NCBI RefSeq assembly: GCF_000620465.1
Contig: NZ_KK211140.1
Location: 437,964 to 501,963 of the forward strand
Length of the DNA: 64,000 nt
Direction: 5' to 3'
Origin: Ralstonia sp. UNC404CL21Col
GTDB taxonomy: Bacteria; Pseudomonadota; Gammaproteobacteria; Burkholderiales; Burkholderiaceae
Shown here: positions 8,362 to 16,728 of the stretch, one piece after another
Position numbering within the stretch: position 1 is the stretch's first letter
Layout: the number at the start of each line of letters is the position of its first letter
The notes under the pieces: generated by a model
What the model was told of the DNA's origin: nothing
Seen by the model: the letters and a program-made list of their open reading frames with translations, nothing else
Database searches by the model: none
Translations under genes and position numbers: made by a program

Positions 8362-11175
8362 ATGTCGGAAAGTCAAGAAACGCTGTTGCTCGTCGATGGC
8401 TCGAGTTATCTGTACCGTGCCTATCACGCACTGCCCGACTTGCGAAACGGAGAAGGGTTTCCTACGGGGGCCATCTACGGCATCGTGAACATGCTGCGCA
8501 AACTGCGCAACGACTACCCGGCCAAGTATAGCGCTTGCATTTTCGACGCCAAAGGCAAGACCTTTCGCGACGACCTCTATCCGGCCTACAAGGAGCACCG
8601 CGCGCCCATGCCCGACGACCTGCGCGCGCAGATCGAGCCGATCCACGAAGCCGTGCGGGCATTGGGCTGGCCCATTCTGGTGATCGAAGGTGTCGAGGCC
8701 GACGATGTGATCGGCACCCTGGCTGAACGGGCTGCTCGCGAAGGCGTTCGGACCATCGTCTCAACGGGTGATAAGGACCTCGCCCAACTGGTGAATGACC
8801 ATGTCACGCTGGTCAACACCATGACCAACGAAACGCTCGACCCGGCCGGCGTGCAAGCCAAGTTCGGCGTGCCACCCGAGCGCATCGTCGACTATCTCTC
8901 CCTCATTGGCGACACCGTGGACAACGTGCCGGGTGTGCCCAAGGTCGGCCCGAAAACCGCGGTGAAATGGCTGACGGAGTTCGGCTCGCTCGACAACGTC
9001 ATCGCGCGCGCAGGCGAGATCAAAGGCGTGGTGGGCGACAACCTGCGCAACACGCTCGAGTGGCTGCCCAAGGGCCGCGAACTGCTGACCGTGAAGCTCG
9101 ACTGCGACCTCAGCAAGGAGGTGCCGACATTCGACGCGCTGATCGACGGCGGCGAAGACAAATCCAAGCTCGTCGATTTTTTCTCGCGTTACGGTTTCAA
9201 GACGTGGCTGCGCGAGGCTTCCGGCGATGCGCTGCCCGATACGCGCAGCGTGGGCGCGGCGCGCAGGGCCGCCACGCCCGTGAAGAATTACGCCGGCGAG
9301 GCTGCACAACTGCAAGCCCAGGCCAACCTGTTCGACGTTGAGGCGCCGCCCGACGAAATCCAGTATGAGACGGTGACGACCGAGGCGCAGCTCGAATCGT
9401 GGATGCAGCGCCTGGACGAAGTGGATCTCGTCTGCATCGACACCGAGACAACGTCCATCGACCCGATGCTCGCGCAATTGGTGGGCATTTCGCTGTCCGT
9501 CAAGCCGGGCGAGGCTTGCTACATTCCGGTGGCGCATCGCGGCCCGGATGTGGCGGGGCTCGATGCAGCGGCGCAGCTTTCGCGCGACACGGTGCTCGCG
9601 CGCATGAAGCTGTGGCTCGAAGACGAATCGCGCAAGAAGGTCGGACAGCATCTGAAGTACGACGCGCATGTGTTAGCCAATCACGGCATCGCGTTGCGCG
9701 GCATCGAGCACGACACGATGCTCGAATCGTATGTGCTGGAATCCCACCGCAATCACGGCATGGATGCACTGGCCGAGCGCGTGCTGCACTTGAAGACGAT
9801 CACCTACGAATCGGTTTGCGGCAAGGGTGCATCGCAGATCGGCTTTGACGAGGTGCCGCTCGATCGCGCGACCGAATACGCGGCGGAGGACGCCGATATC
9901 ACGCTGCGTCTGCATCGCACGCTGTTCCCCAAGGTGTCCGAAGACGACAAGCTGCGCTACGTCTACGAGCAGATCGAAATGCCGACGTCCATCGTGCTGC
10001 AGAAGATGGAACGCAACGGCGTGCTGATCGACGCCGAGCGGCTGGCCAAGCAGAGCAACGAGCTGGGCTTGCGCCTGATCGATCTGGAAGCCGAGGCGCA
10101 CAAGCTTGCGGGGCAGCCGTTCAATCTCGGCTCACCCAAGCAGATCGGCGACATCTTCTTCAACCAGATGAAGTTGCCGATCATCAAGAAGACCGCGAGC
10201 GGTGCGCCGTCGACCGACGAAGAAGTGCTGCAGAAGCTGGCCGAAGACTACCCGCTGCCGAAGCTGCTGCTCGATTACCGGGGCCTGGCCAAGCTCAAGT
10301 CGACCTACACCGACAAGCTGCCGAAGATGGTCAACCCGCGCACTGGCCGCGTCCACACCACCTACGGTCAGGCGACGGCGGTGACGGGGCGTCTGGCCTC
10401 GACCGATCCGAACCTGCAGAACATTCCGGTGCGCACGGAAGAAGGGCGGCGCATCCGCGAAGCGTTCATCGCGCCGGAGGGCAGCGTCATCGTATCGGCC
10501 GACTACTCGCAAATTGAGCTGCGCATCATGGCGCATCTCTCGCAGGACGAAGGCCTGATGCGCGCATTCCGTGAGGGCCAGGACGTGCACCGCGCCACGG
10601 CCGCCGAAGTGTTCAACGTGACGCCGCTGGAAGTCACGCCCGACCAGCGCCGTGTGGCCAAGGTGATCAACTTCGGCCTGATCTACGGCATGAGCGCGTT
10701 CGGGCTGGCGAGCAACCTGGGCATTGGGCGCGATGCGGCCAAGCTGTATATCGACCGCTACTTCGCCCGCTACCCCGGCGCCGCGAGCTACATGGACGAA
10801 ACCCGGCAGAGTGCGCGCGAACGCGGCTACGTGGAGACGGTCTTCGGCCGCCGCCTGTGGCTGCCCGACATCAACGGCGGCAACGGCCCGCGCCGCCAGG
10901 CTGCCGAACGCGCCGCCATTAACGCGCCGATGCAAGGCACGGCGGCTGACCTCATCAAGCTGTCGATGCTGGCCGTGCAAGGCTGGCTCGAAGCGGAAGC
11001 GATGCGCTCGCGCCTGGTCATGCAGGTGCACGATGAATTGGTGCTGGAAGTCCCGCAGGACGAGCTTGCCGTGGTGCGCGAGCGCCTGCCCGAGTTGATG
11101 TGCAGCGTCGCAACGTTGCGCGTGCCGCTGGTGGCAGAAGTTGGCGTCGGCGCCAACTGGGAAGAGGCGCACTGA
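8362..11175 (+). CDS. polA: DNA polymerase I
   Basis: Repair and Okazaki-fragment-maturation polymerase of 937 residues, the usual length. The N-terminal 5'-3' exonuclease spans about 1-290 (LLLVDGSSYLYRA, STGDKDLAQL, IVDYLSLIGDTVDNVPG). The proofreading domain has an intact DEDD set, with DTET at 360-363 and YAAEDAD near 506-512. The polymerase domain carries motif A SADYSQIEL (712-720), the O-helix RRVAKVINFGLIYG (763-776) and motif C VHDE (889-892). ATG 8362 is preferred; ATG 8356 would add two residues and overlaps the opposing LOG start codon in a CCATGG palindrome. There is no strong Shine-Dalgarno sequence. Confidence 0.96.
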   Translation: MSESQETLLLVDGSSYLYRAYHALPDLRNGEGFPTGAIYGIVNMLRKLRNDYPAKYSACIFDAKGKTFRDDLYPAYKEHRAPMPDDLRAQIEPIHEAVRALGWPILVIEGVEADDVIGTLAERAAREGVRTIVSTGDKDLAQLVNDHVTLVNTMTNETLDPAGVQAKFGVPPERIVDYLSLIGDTVDNVPGVPKVGPKTAVKWLTEFGSLDNVIARAGEIKGVVGDNLRNTLEWLPKGRELLTVKLDCDLSKEVPTFDALIDGGEDKSKLVDFFSRYGFKTWLREASGDALPDTRSVGAARRAATPVKNYAGEAAQLQAQANLFDVEAPPDEIQYETVTTEAQLESWMQRLDEVDLVCIDTETTSIDPMLAQLVGISLSVKPGEACYIPVAHRGPDVAGLDAAAQLSRDTVLARMKLWLEDESRKKVGQHLKYDAHVLANHGIALRGIEHDTMLESYVLESHRNHGMDALAERVLHLKTITYESVCGKGASQIGFDEVPLDRATEYAAEDADITLRLHRTLFPKVSEDDKLRYVYEQIEMPTSIVLQKMERNGVLIDAERLAKQSNELGLRLIDLEAEAHKLAGQPFNLGSPKQIGDIFFNQMKLPIIKKTASGAPSTDEEVLQKLAEDYPLPKLLLDYRGLAKLKSTYTDKLPKMVNPRTGRVHTTYGQATAVTGRLASTDPNLQNIPVRTEEGRRIREAFIAPEGSVIVSADYSQIELRIMAHLSQDEGLMRAFREGQDVHRATAAEVFNVTPLEVTPDQRRVAKVINFGLIYGMSAFGLASNLGIGRDAAKLYIDRYFARYPGAASYMDETRQSARERGYVETVFGRRLWLPDINGGNGPRRQAAERAAINAPMQGTAADLIKLSMLAVQGWLEAEAMRSRLVMQVHDELVLEVPQDELAVVRERLPELMCSVATLRVPLVAEVGVGANWEEAH

Positions 11176-11195
11176 CGCAATCGCTTGCTCCGTGA

Positions 11196-11246
11196 GCGCC
11201 ACGCCGTAAACCCAGGCGTGGCGCGGGCTTGCCTGCCGAGGCAGGC
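11196..11246 (+). terminator. Two tandem GC hairpins after polA
   Basis: A perfect 10-bp stem (11196-11205 with 11215-11224, 9-nt loop) is followed directly by a 7-bp stem (11231-11237 with 11240-11246). There is no T-run, so this is not a textbook intrinsic terminator. It may stall polymerase, protect the polA 3' end, or act Rho-dependently. Confidence 0.4.
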
Positions 11247-11382
11247 TGCGGATTGCGTTGGCATGCGGTTGCCATGATTCGCCATATCCATGCGTCCGGG
11301 GTTGCGGCAGGTTTTGCGTTGCAGCAGACTGCACCTGACAGATCGAGTGATCGAAAAGATTCAACGGCTCCAGGAGAGGCAC

Positions 11383-12717
11383 ATGGCAGGGCAGACGGAT
11401 GGCGCAGGCGGAACGAACGGGCCGCGCATTGTGGTGGTCGGCGGAGGTGCCGGCGGGTTGGAACTTGCCACGCGGCTCGGTGACAAGCTCGGCAAGCGCG
11501 GCGCGGCCCGGATCGTTCTGGTCGACCGCAACCCCACACACATCTGGAAACCGCTGCTGCATGAAGTTGCTGCCGGCAGCATGGATCCGAATACCCATCA
11601 GCTCGAATACGCTGCGCAGGCGCGGTGGCATGGCTTCGAGTTCCAGCAGGGTGAACTGAAGGGCCTCGACCGCGTCGCCAAATCCATCATCGTGTCGGGA
11701 TGCGTTGATGCGGACGGCACCGAGGTGCTGCCTGAGCGTGCCATTTCGTACGACACGCTCGTGCTGTCCATTGGCAGCGTGACCCATTTCTTTGGCGTGC
11801 CGGGCACCGCTGAGCACGCCATTGCACTCGACACCGCATGGCAGGCAGAGCGCTTTCGCCGCAAGCTCATTGCGGCATGCATGCGCGCACAGAATGGCGT
11901 GGCCGATGCGCGTCCGCAGGTCGACATCGCCATCGTCGGTGCGGGTGCCACGGGCGTGGAACTGTCGGCGGAACTGCGCAACACCGCCCACGTGCTGGCG
12001 GCTTACGGTCTGCATAAGCTGGACCCTCGCCACGACATCCGCATCCACCTGATCGAAGGTGGTCCGCGCATTTTGCCGGTGCTCAAGGAGCGCATTTCGG
12101 CGGCCACCACGGAGCTGCTGCACAAGCTCGACGTGGACGTCATCACCAGCGAACGGGTGACGGAAGTCACCGCCAGCGCCGTCAACACGGCCAGCGGCAA
12201 ATCCATTCCGGCAGACCTGACCGTGTGGGCCGCAGGCATCCGCGCGCCGTCGGTGCTGGGCGAGCTGGGGCTGCCGGTGAACAAGCTGGGGCAGGTGATC
12301 GTTTCGCGCACGCTGCAGGTGGAGGGTGACGATTCGATCTACGCCTTTGGCGATTGCGCGAGCTGCCCCTGGCCGGAGGCGTCGTCCAGCGTGCCGCCGC
12401 GTGCCCAGGCCGCGCATCAGCAAGCCACGTATCTGTTCGATGCGCTGCGCAAGCGCATGGACGGCAAGCCGGTCCAGCCTTTCGCGTTCAAGGACCTCGG
12501 CTCGCTGGTGTCGCTCGGCCATTTCAGCGCAGTCGGCAGCCTGATGGGCGGGCTGATCGGCGGTTCGATGTTCATCGAAGGGCTGATGGCGCGGCTGATG
12601 TACACGTCGCTGTATCGCATGCATGTGCTGGCGCTCCATGGTTGGGTGCGCATGTCGGTCGATACGGTCATGCACTGGCTGCGCAGCAAAACGAATCCGC
12701 GCGTCAAGCTGCACTAG
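11383..12717 (+). CDS. ndh: Type II NADH dehydrogenase (NAD(P)/FAD-dependent oxidoreductase)
   Basis: Non-proton-pumping NADH:quinone oxidoreductase on the inner face of the membrane. The 444 residues have the FAD dinucleotide fold VVVGGGAGGLELA near 17-29, the quinone-site-like segment WKPLLHEVAAGSMDP, the NADH-binding fold IAIVGAGATGVELSAEL, and the second FAD motif IYAFGDCA. The C-terminal amphipathic region (GGLIGGSMFIEGLMARLMYTSLY, shown here in part as GGLIGGSMFIEG) matches the membrane anchor of Ndh proteins. The start at 11383 is set by an AGGAG six nucleotides upstream; a longer frame from 11290 lacks support. Confidence 0.88.
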   Translation: MAGQTDGAGGTNGPRIVVVGGGAGGLELATRLGDKLGKRGAARIVLVDRNPTHIWKPLLHEVAAGSMDPNTHQLEYAAQARWHGFEFQQGELKGLDRVAKSIIVSGCVDADGTEVLPERAISYDTLVLSIGSVTHFFGVPGTAEHAIALDTAWQAERFRRKLIAACMRAQNGVADARPQVDIAIVGAGATGVELSAELRNTAHVLAAYGLHKLDPRHDIRIHLIEGGPRILPVLKERISAATTELLHKLDVDVITSERVTEVTASAVNTASGKSIPADLTVWAAGIRAPSVLGELGLPVNKLGQVIVSRTLQVEGDDSIYAFGDCASCPWPEASSSVPPRAQAAHQQATYLFDALRKRMDGKPVQPFAFKDLGSLVSLGHFSAVGSLMGGLIGGSMFIEGLMARLMYTSLYRMHVLALHGWVRMSVDTVMHWLRSKTNPRVKLH

Positions 12718-12826
12718 GCCGGTCCTGGTACTCGGGCCGGATGCCTGGCTCGGCAGCAATACATCTGCTTCGGTAGACTAGCCGCTTCGTTCACCGTAAC
12801 CGCCCGCGGGGCGCGAGGAGAGTGCG

Positions 12827-13705
12827 ATGCAGCTTGATGCAGAAGTGGAGAGTCTGGTACCCGGCCGCAGCTTTGATCGTCGCGGCTTCATGAAGACGGC
12901 GCTGGGCTCGGCCTTTGCGGCGGCGGTGCTGCCGGTGTCGGCGCAGACCGTCCATACCGATTTCAATGGGCTGACGGCGGGCGAAGTGACCGTGCCCGTC
13001 GGTGATTTCAAGATGCCGGCCTACCGCGCCCAGCCCGAAGGCAAGACGCAGCTGCCGGTGGTCATCGTCGTCAGCGAGATCTTCGGCGTGCACGAATACA
13101 TCGCCGATATCTGCCGGCGCTTTGCCAAGCTCGGTTATCTGGCGATCGCGCCTGAGCTGTTTGTGCGACAGGGGGATCCCCAGTCAATCGGCACCATCGC
13201 TGAGCTGCAGGAAAAGATCATTTCGAAGGTCCCGGACGCGCAGGTCACGGGCGATCTGGACGCAACGGTGGCGTGGGCCAAGCAGAACGGCGGCGATGCG
13301 GCGCGCATCGGTATCACCGGGTTCTGTTGGGGCGGTCGCCAGACGTGGTTGTTTGCCGAGCACAGCCCGGATATCAAAGCCGCTGTCGTGTGGTACGGCC
13401 ATGTAAAAGGCAATCCGACCGCGCTGCAGCCCGCTTTTCCGATCGATAAAGTGGACGATCTCAAGGCGCCGGTGCTGGGCATGTATGGTGCAAAGGACAC
13501 TGGCATTACGCAGGATGCCGTCAATGCGATGAAGCAAACCTTGGAAAAATCCAAGAACCCCAAGGCGCACGCGTCGCGCATCATCGTCTACCCGAATTCC
13601 GGCCACGCATTTCATGCCGATTACCGCCCCAGCTATGTCAAGGCCGACGCGGAAGACGGCTGGAAGAAGTGCCTCGCCTGGTTCAAGGACCACGGCGTGG
13701 TGTAG
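12827..13705 (+). CDS. Exported dienelactone-hydrolase-family protein
   Basis: Alpha/beta hydrolase of the dienelactone hydrolase family, 292 residues. The N-terminus has a Tat-type signal (twin Arg in SFDRRGFMKTAL, hydrophobic core, cleavage after VSA near 39), so a folded enzyme is probably exported to the periplasm. The catalytic set is visible: nucleophile Cys167 in GFCWGG, Asp224 in YGAKD and His260 in GHAFH, with the family Glu in VSEIFGVHE. The natural substrate is unknown; classic DLH acts on chlorocatechol-derived dienelactone, but no such pathway genes are adjacent. GAGGAG lies upstream of the ATG and an intrinsic terminator follows. Confidence 0.85.
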   Translation: MQLDAEVESLVPGRSFDRRGFMKTALGSAFAAAVLPVSAQTVHTDFNGLTAGEVTVPVGDFKMPAYRAQPEGKTQLPVVIVVSEIFGVHEYIADICRRFAKLGYLAIAPELFVRQGDPQSIGTIAELQEKIISKVPDAQVTGDLDATVAWAKQNGGDAARIGITGFCWGGRQTWLFAEHSPDIKAAVVWYGHVKGNPTALQPAFPIDKVDDLKAPVLGMYGAKDTGITQDAVNAMKQTLEKSKNPKAHASRIIVYPNSGHAFHADYRPSYVKADAEDGWKKCLAWFKDHGVV

Positions 13706-13726
13706 CAGCGCGACGCGCTCAACGCG

Positions 13727-13762
13727 AAAGGCTCTGGGGAGTCGCCCCGGGGCCTTTTTCTT
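13727..13762 (+). terminator. Intrinsic terminator after the hydrolase gene
   Basis: A GC-rich stem with GGGG (13736-13739) pairing CCCC (13745-13748), extended by GGC/GCC and an A/T-run base, is followed by a T-rich tail. It ends transcription before the ZIP transporter promoter. Confidence 0.85.
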
Positions 13763-13772
13763 TTGTCTGCAC

Positions 13773-13801
13773 TGGCAAAGGTTGATAAAGCGGCATACAA
13801 T
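13773..13801 (+). promoter_or_regulatory. Probable sigma70 promoter for the ZIP transporter
   Basis: TGGCAA (13773-13778) and TACAAT (13796-13801) are 17 nt apart, just downstream of a terminator and 55 nt before the ATG. The -35 match is modest and the -10 is strong. Confidence 0.5.
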
Positions 13802-13855
13802 TCGCCCTTCTTGCAACTCTGTTGCGTTTATCGGCTTCCGCTGCGTTACGTCCGC

Positions 13856-14662
13856 ATGACCTTCGATACCACCCTGTTAGGCATTCTCCTAGCCACCGCG
13901 CTGTCTGGCATCGGCAGCATGGCAGGCGCTGCCGTGCTGTCGCTGACGGTGTTGTCGCGCATGGTCGATCGGATGGTCAGTTTTTCGGTGGGCGTGCTGC
14001 TGGCCACGTCGCTGTTGCATTCGTTGCCCGAGGCATTCGAAGCGCATCGCGGCATCGAACCCAATACGCATGCGCTGTTCGCCACGTTGCTGGCCGGGCT
14101 GCTCGGTTTTTTCTTGCTGGAAAAGATCTCGCTGATCCGCCACTCACATCACCACGAGGGCGATGGACACGGCCATCACCACGGCCACGACCGGCAGGAA
14201 GCGGGGCGGAGCGGCCTGATGATCCTGGTGGGCGATGGACTGCATAACTTCTCGGACGGCATCGTGATTGCCGCGGCGTTCCTGGCGGACACCAAGGTTG
14301 GCATTGTCACGGCGCTGGCGATTGCAGCACACGAGATTCCGCAGGAAATCGGCGATTTCATGGTGCTGCTCAACGCCGGGTTCTCCAAGACGCGCGCCTT
14401 CGTCTACAACCTGATCTGCAGCGTCTGCGCGCTGGTGGGTGCGGTGCTGGGTTACTACCTGCTGGACCGTCTGACGTCTTGGATTCCGTACGTGCTCGTG
14501 GTGGCGTCGAGCAGCTTCATCTACATCGCGGTGTGCGATCTGATGCCGCAAATGAAACGCCGGCCGCGCTGGCAGGAATCGGCGGTGCAGGTCGCATTGA
14601 TTGCTGCAGGCATCGCGATGATCTTTTTGCTGACCGAAGGTCTGCACGGCCACGCGCACTGA
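13856..14662 (+). CDS. ZIP-family divalent metal transporter
   Basis: Inner-membrane permease of 268 residues for zinc or related divalent metals, importing toward the cytoplasm in this family. It shows the expected eight-helix hydrophobic pattern with a His-rich cytoplasmic loop between TM3 and TM4 (residues 96-111, HSHHHEGDGHGHHHGH) and the transport-site motifs HNFSDG (130-135) in TM4 and HEIPQEIGD (159-167) in TM5. The HEIPQE variant is typical of the GufA/ZIP5-like branch. The start at 13856 follows a plausible promoter. No Zur or Fur box was identified with confidence. Metal specificity cannot be read from the sequence. Confidence 0.9.
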   Translation: MTFDTTLLGILLATALSGIGSMAGAAVLSLTVLSRMVDRMVSFSVGVLLATSLLHSLPEAFEAHRGIEPNTHALFATLLAGLLGFFLLEKISLIRHSHHHEGDGHGHHHGHDRQEAGRSGLMILVGDGLHNFSDGIVIAAAFLADTKVGIVTALAIAAHEIPQEIGDFMVLLNAGFSKTRAFVYNLICSVCALVGAVLGYYLLDRLTSWIPYVLVVASSSFIYIAVCDLMPQMKRRPRWQESAVQVALIAAGIAMIFLLTEGLHGHAH

Positions 14663-14675
14663 GGTGCCGCATCGC

Positions 14676-14707
14676 TAAAAAAAAGCCCGGTCGATGCCGG
14701 GCTTTTT
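14676..14707. terminator. Bidirectional terminator between converging genes
   Basis: The stem GCCCGG/CCGGGC (14685-14690 with 14697-14702) is flanked by an A-run on the left and a T-run on the right, so it can end both the ZIP transcript and the opposing sulfurtransferase transcript. Confidence 0.88.
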
Positions 14708-14728
14708 GCTGCGCGCTGGATTTGCAGA

Positions 14729-15616
14729 TTACGGGTTCGGCCCCGTCGCCACCGGGCGCGACGGATCGCTGCACCATTCGCTCCATGAGCCGGCGTAGAG
14801 CGCGGCGCCCGTGAGGCCAGCGATCTCCATGGCCAATGCGTTGTGGCAGGCGGTCACGCCCGAGCCGCATTGCAGCGTCGCGTCTTGGGGCTTGGCGCCG
14901 GCCAGCACGGCCGTAAAGTCGGCGCGCAGTTGGTCTGCCGGCTTGAACGTGCCGTCGGCCTGCAGGTTGTCCCGGAAGAAACGGTTGCGCGCGCCAGGGA
15001 TGTGGCCGCCCACGGGATCGAGCGTTTCGTTTTCACCGCGATAACGGTCGGGGGCGCGGGCATCGACGACGGGCTTGTCGGCGTGGCCGAGGTATTTCTG
15101 CACGATATCCGCCGTCACCATTTGCACGAGCGAGGGTTTGCGCGTGATATTGCCGGGCGTGGCGTTGAGCTGCGGTTCTTCCGGCACGATCTGGTCGACG
15201 GGAAAGTGCGCGGCTTCCCACGCCTGCACGCCGCCATCGAGCACCGCCACATCGGCATGACCGACCCAACGCAGCAGCCACCACAGGCGCGCCGCATACA
15301 TGCTGCCCTGGCGGTCATACGCGACGACCTGCGTGTCGTCATTCACGCCCAGCGCCTGCAGGCGCGCGACGAGTGCCTCTGCGTCGGGCAGCGGGTGCCG
15401 GCCATTGGTGCCGGTTTTGGGGCCTGACAGTTCGTTGTCGAGGTGCATGTAGAACGCGCCCGGCACGTGGCTGGCGTGATACGCGTCGCGCCCCGCAGCG
15501 GGGTTGGCGAGGTCAAAGCTGCAATCGATGACGACGAGCGCCTCGGGCGCGCTCTGCTGCAGCGCGGCCAGTTGCGGCGCGGTGATGAGGGTGGCGTAGT
15601 GAGCGCGTTCGCTCAT
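14729..15616 (-). CDS. sseA: 3-mercaptopyruvate/thiosulfate sulfurtransferase
   Basis: Two-rhodanese-domain sulfurtransferase that moves sulfane sulfur from 3-mercaptopyruvate or thiosulfate to thiophilic acceptors, normally in the cytoplasm. The 295 residues contain an inactive N-terminal rhodanese repeat (VVIDCSFDLANP to VAVLDGG) and an active C-terminal one (PVVDARAPDRYRG) with the six-residue active loop CGSGVTAC. Its nucleophile is Cys250. A CG[S/A]GVT loop points to mercaptopyruvate preference, whereas rhodaneses have CRKGVT. It is followed downstream by a bidirectional terminator and preceded by the DMT exporter gene on the same strand. Confidence 0.87.
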   Translation of the reverse strand: MSERAHYATLITAPQLAALQQSAPEALVVIDCSFDLANPAAGRDAYHASHVPGAFYMHLDNELSGPKTGTNGRHPLPDAEALVARLQALGVNDDTQVVAYDRQGSMYAARLWWLLRWVGHADVAVLDGGVQAWEAAHFPVDQIVPEEPQLNATPGNITRKPSLVQMVTADIVQKYLGHADKPVVDARAPDRYRGENETLDPVGGHIPGARNRFFRDNLQADGTFKPADQLRADFTAVLAGAKPQDATLQCGSGVTACHNALAMEIAGLTGAALYAGSWSEWCSDPSRPVATGPNP

Positions 15617-15637
15617 GGCAGCAATCTCCAGGGTCGA

Positions 15638-16627
15638 TCAAACTTCCGGGTGAATCTCCGCTTCGGGGCCAGATACGGCGGTCTGCGGCGTCGGATGCTC
15701 GTTGCCCGACTGGCGGGCGCGCATGACGGTGGTCACGATACCGCTGCCGATGATGAGCGCCATGCCCGCCCACGACAGCGCATTCAGGTGATCATTCCAC
15801 AGCAACATACCCCAGCCGCTCGCAAAGACGATGCCGGTGTATTGCAGGTTCGCAGTCAGCAGCGTGTTGCCGCGCTTATAGGCGCGCGTCATGGCGGTCT
15901 GGCCGAGCGTGGCGAGAAGCCCGACCGCCAGCAGCAGGCCGGCGCTATGCCACGTATGCGACTGGGCGCCGCCAATCAGCATCCACACGCCGCCGGCAAT
16001 TGCGCTCACCAGAGAAAAATAGAACACGATGCGTGCTTCGTTCTCGCCCAGGTCGCCCAGTTGGCGGACCTCCACATAGGCGAGCGCCGTGAACACGCCG
16101 GAGACCAGCCCGACCATGCCGCCGGCCAGTTGCGATGGCCCGCTGCCCACGCTCGGTTGCAGCAGGCACAGCACGCCGACGAACGACATCAGGATCGCGG
16201 CCACCATTTTCTTGTCGGCGCCCGCGGCCTTGCCGGCCATTGCTGCACCTGCGCCGATGATCAACGCAATCCACACCGGCGACATGTAGTTCAGCGTCAT
16301 GGCTGTCGCCAGCGGCAGCAGGCTGATCGACGTGAACCACAGCAGCAGCGACGTCACCCCGAACACGCTGCGCTTGATGTGCGCCGTGAGGTAGGGCGTG
16401 CGGATGCCCGCGCCCGTCTTGGCGAGGATGGCGCCCATCACGGTCATGCCGATCACGCTGCGGTAGAAGACGATCTCGCCCGTGCTGTAGTACGCCGAGG
16501 CCAGTTTCACGCACACGCCCATCGCCGAGAAGGCGAACGCAGCGAGGATCATCCACAGCGATTGGCGGGAGGAGCTTTCAGCCGTCTGGGTGGCAGTCGG
16601 GGCGGCGGTTGCAGTGTGGGCGGGCAT
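15638..16627 (-). CDS. DMT-superfamily (EamA) transporter
   Basis: Ten-helix drug/metabolite transporter of about 329 residues with two EamA repeats (one from SLWMILAAFAFSAMG, the second from GGMVGLVSGVFTALAY). Members export amino acids or other small metabolites; the substrate here cannot be inferred. The start at MPAHTATA is chosen because a longer frame reaching 16678 would run through the intrinsic terminator of the upstream gene. The upstream Shine-Dalgarno is weak. It ends 21 bp before sseA, so the two may be co-transcribed. Confidence 0.82.
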   Translation of the reverse strand: MPAHTATAAPTATQTAESSSRQSLWMILAAFAFSAMGVCVKLASAYYSTGEIVFYRSVIGMTVMGAILAKTGAGIRTPYLTAHIKRSVFGVTSLLLWFTSISLLPLATAMTLNYMSPVWIALIIGAGAAMAGKAAGADKKMVAAILMSFVGVLCLLQPSVGSGPSQLAGGMVGLVSGVFTALAYVEVRQLGDLGENEARIVFYFSLVSAIAGGVWMLIGGAQSHTWHSAGLLLAVGLLATLGQTAMTRAYKRGNTLLTANLQYTGIVFASGWGMLLWNDHLNALSWAGMALIIGSGIVTTVMRARQSGNEHPTPQTAVSGPEAEIHPEV

Positions 16628-16647
16628 GGCGAGGGGGCGGGCGGGCG

Positions 16648-16682
16648 AAAAAAAACGGTGCGGCCCGTGGGGCTGCACCGTT
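16648..16682 (-). terminator. Intrinsic terminator of the Rieske oxygenase gene
   Basis: An 11-bp stem (16656-16666 with 16670-16680, 3-nt loop) is followed in the minus-strand direction by eight T residues. It separates the Rieske gene from the DMT transporter and rules out the longer transporter start. Confidence 0.85.
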
Positions 16683-16728
16683 CCTATTGTGACGCGGAAG
16701 GGGGCGGATGCCTACCTTCCGTTGTTGC

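Noticed and set aside
10132-12759. Minus-strand frame of 875 codons across polA and ndh
   Set aside because: It crosses two well-supported plus-strand genes and the spacer between them, has no Shine-Dalgarno and no recognisable domain.
16628-16678. Longer N-terminus for the DMT transporter
   Set aside because: The extra codons are the stem and T-run of the upstream gene's terminator.
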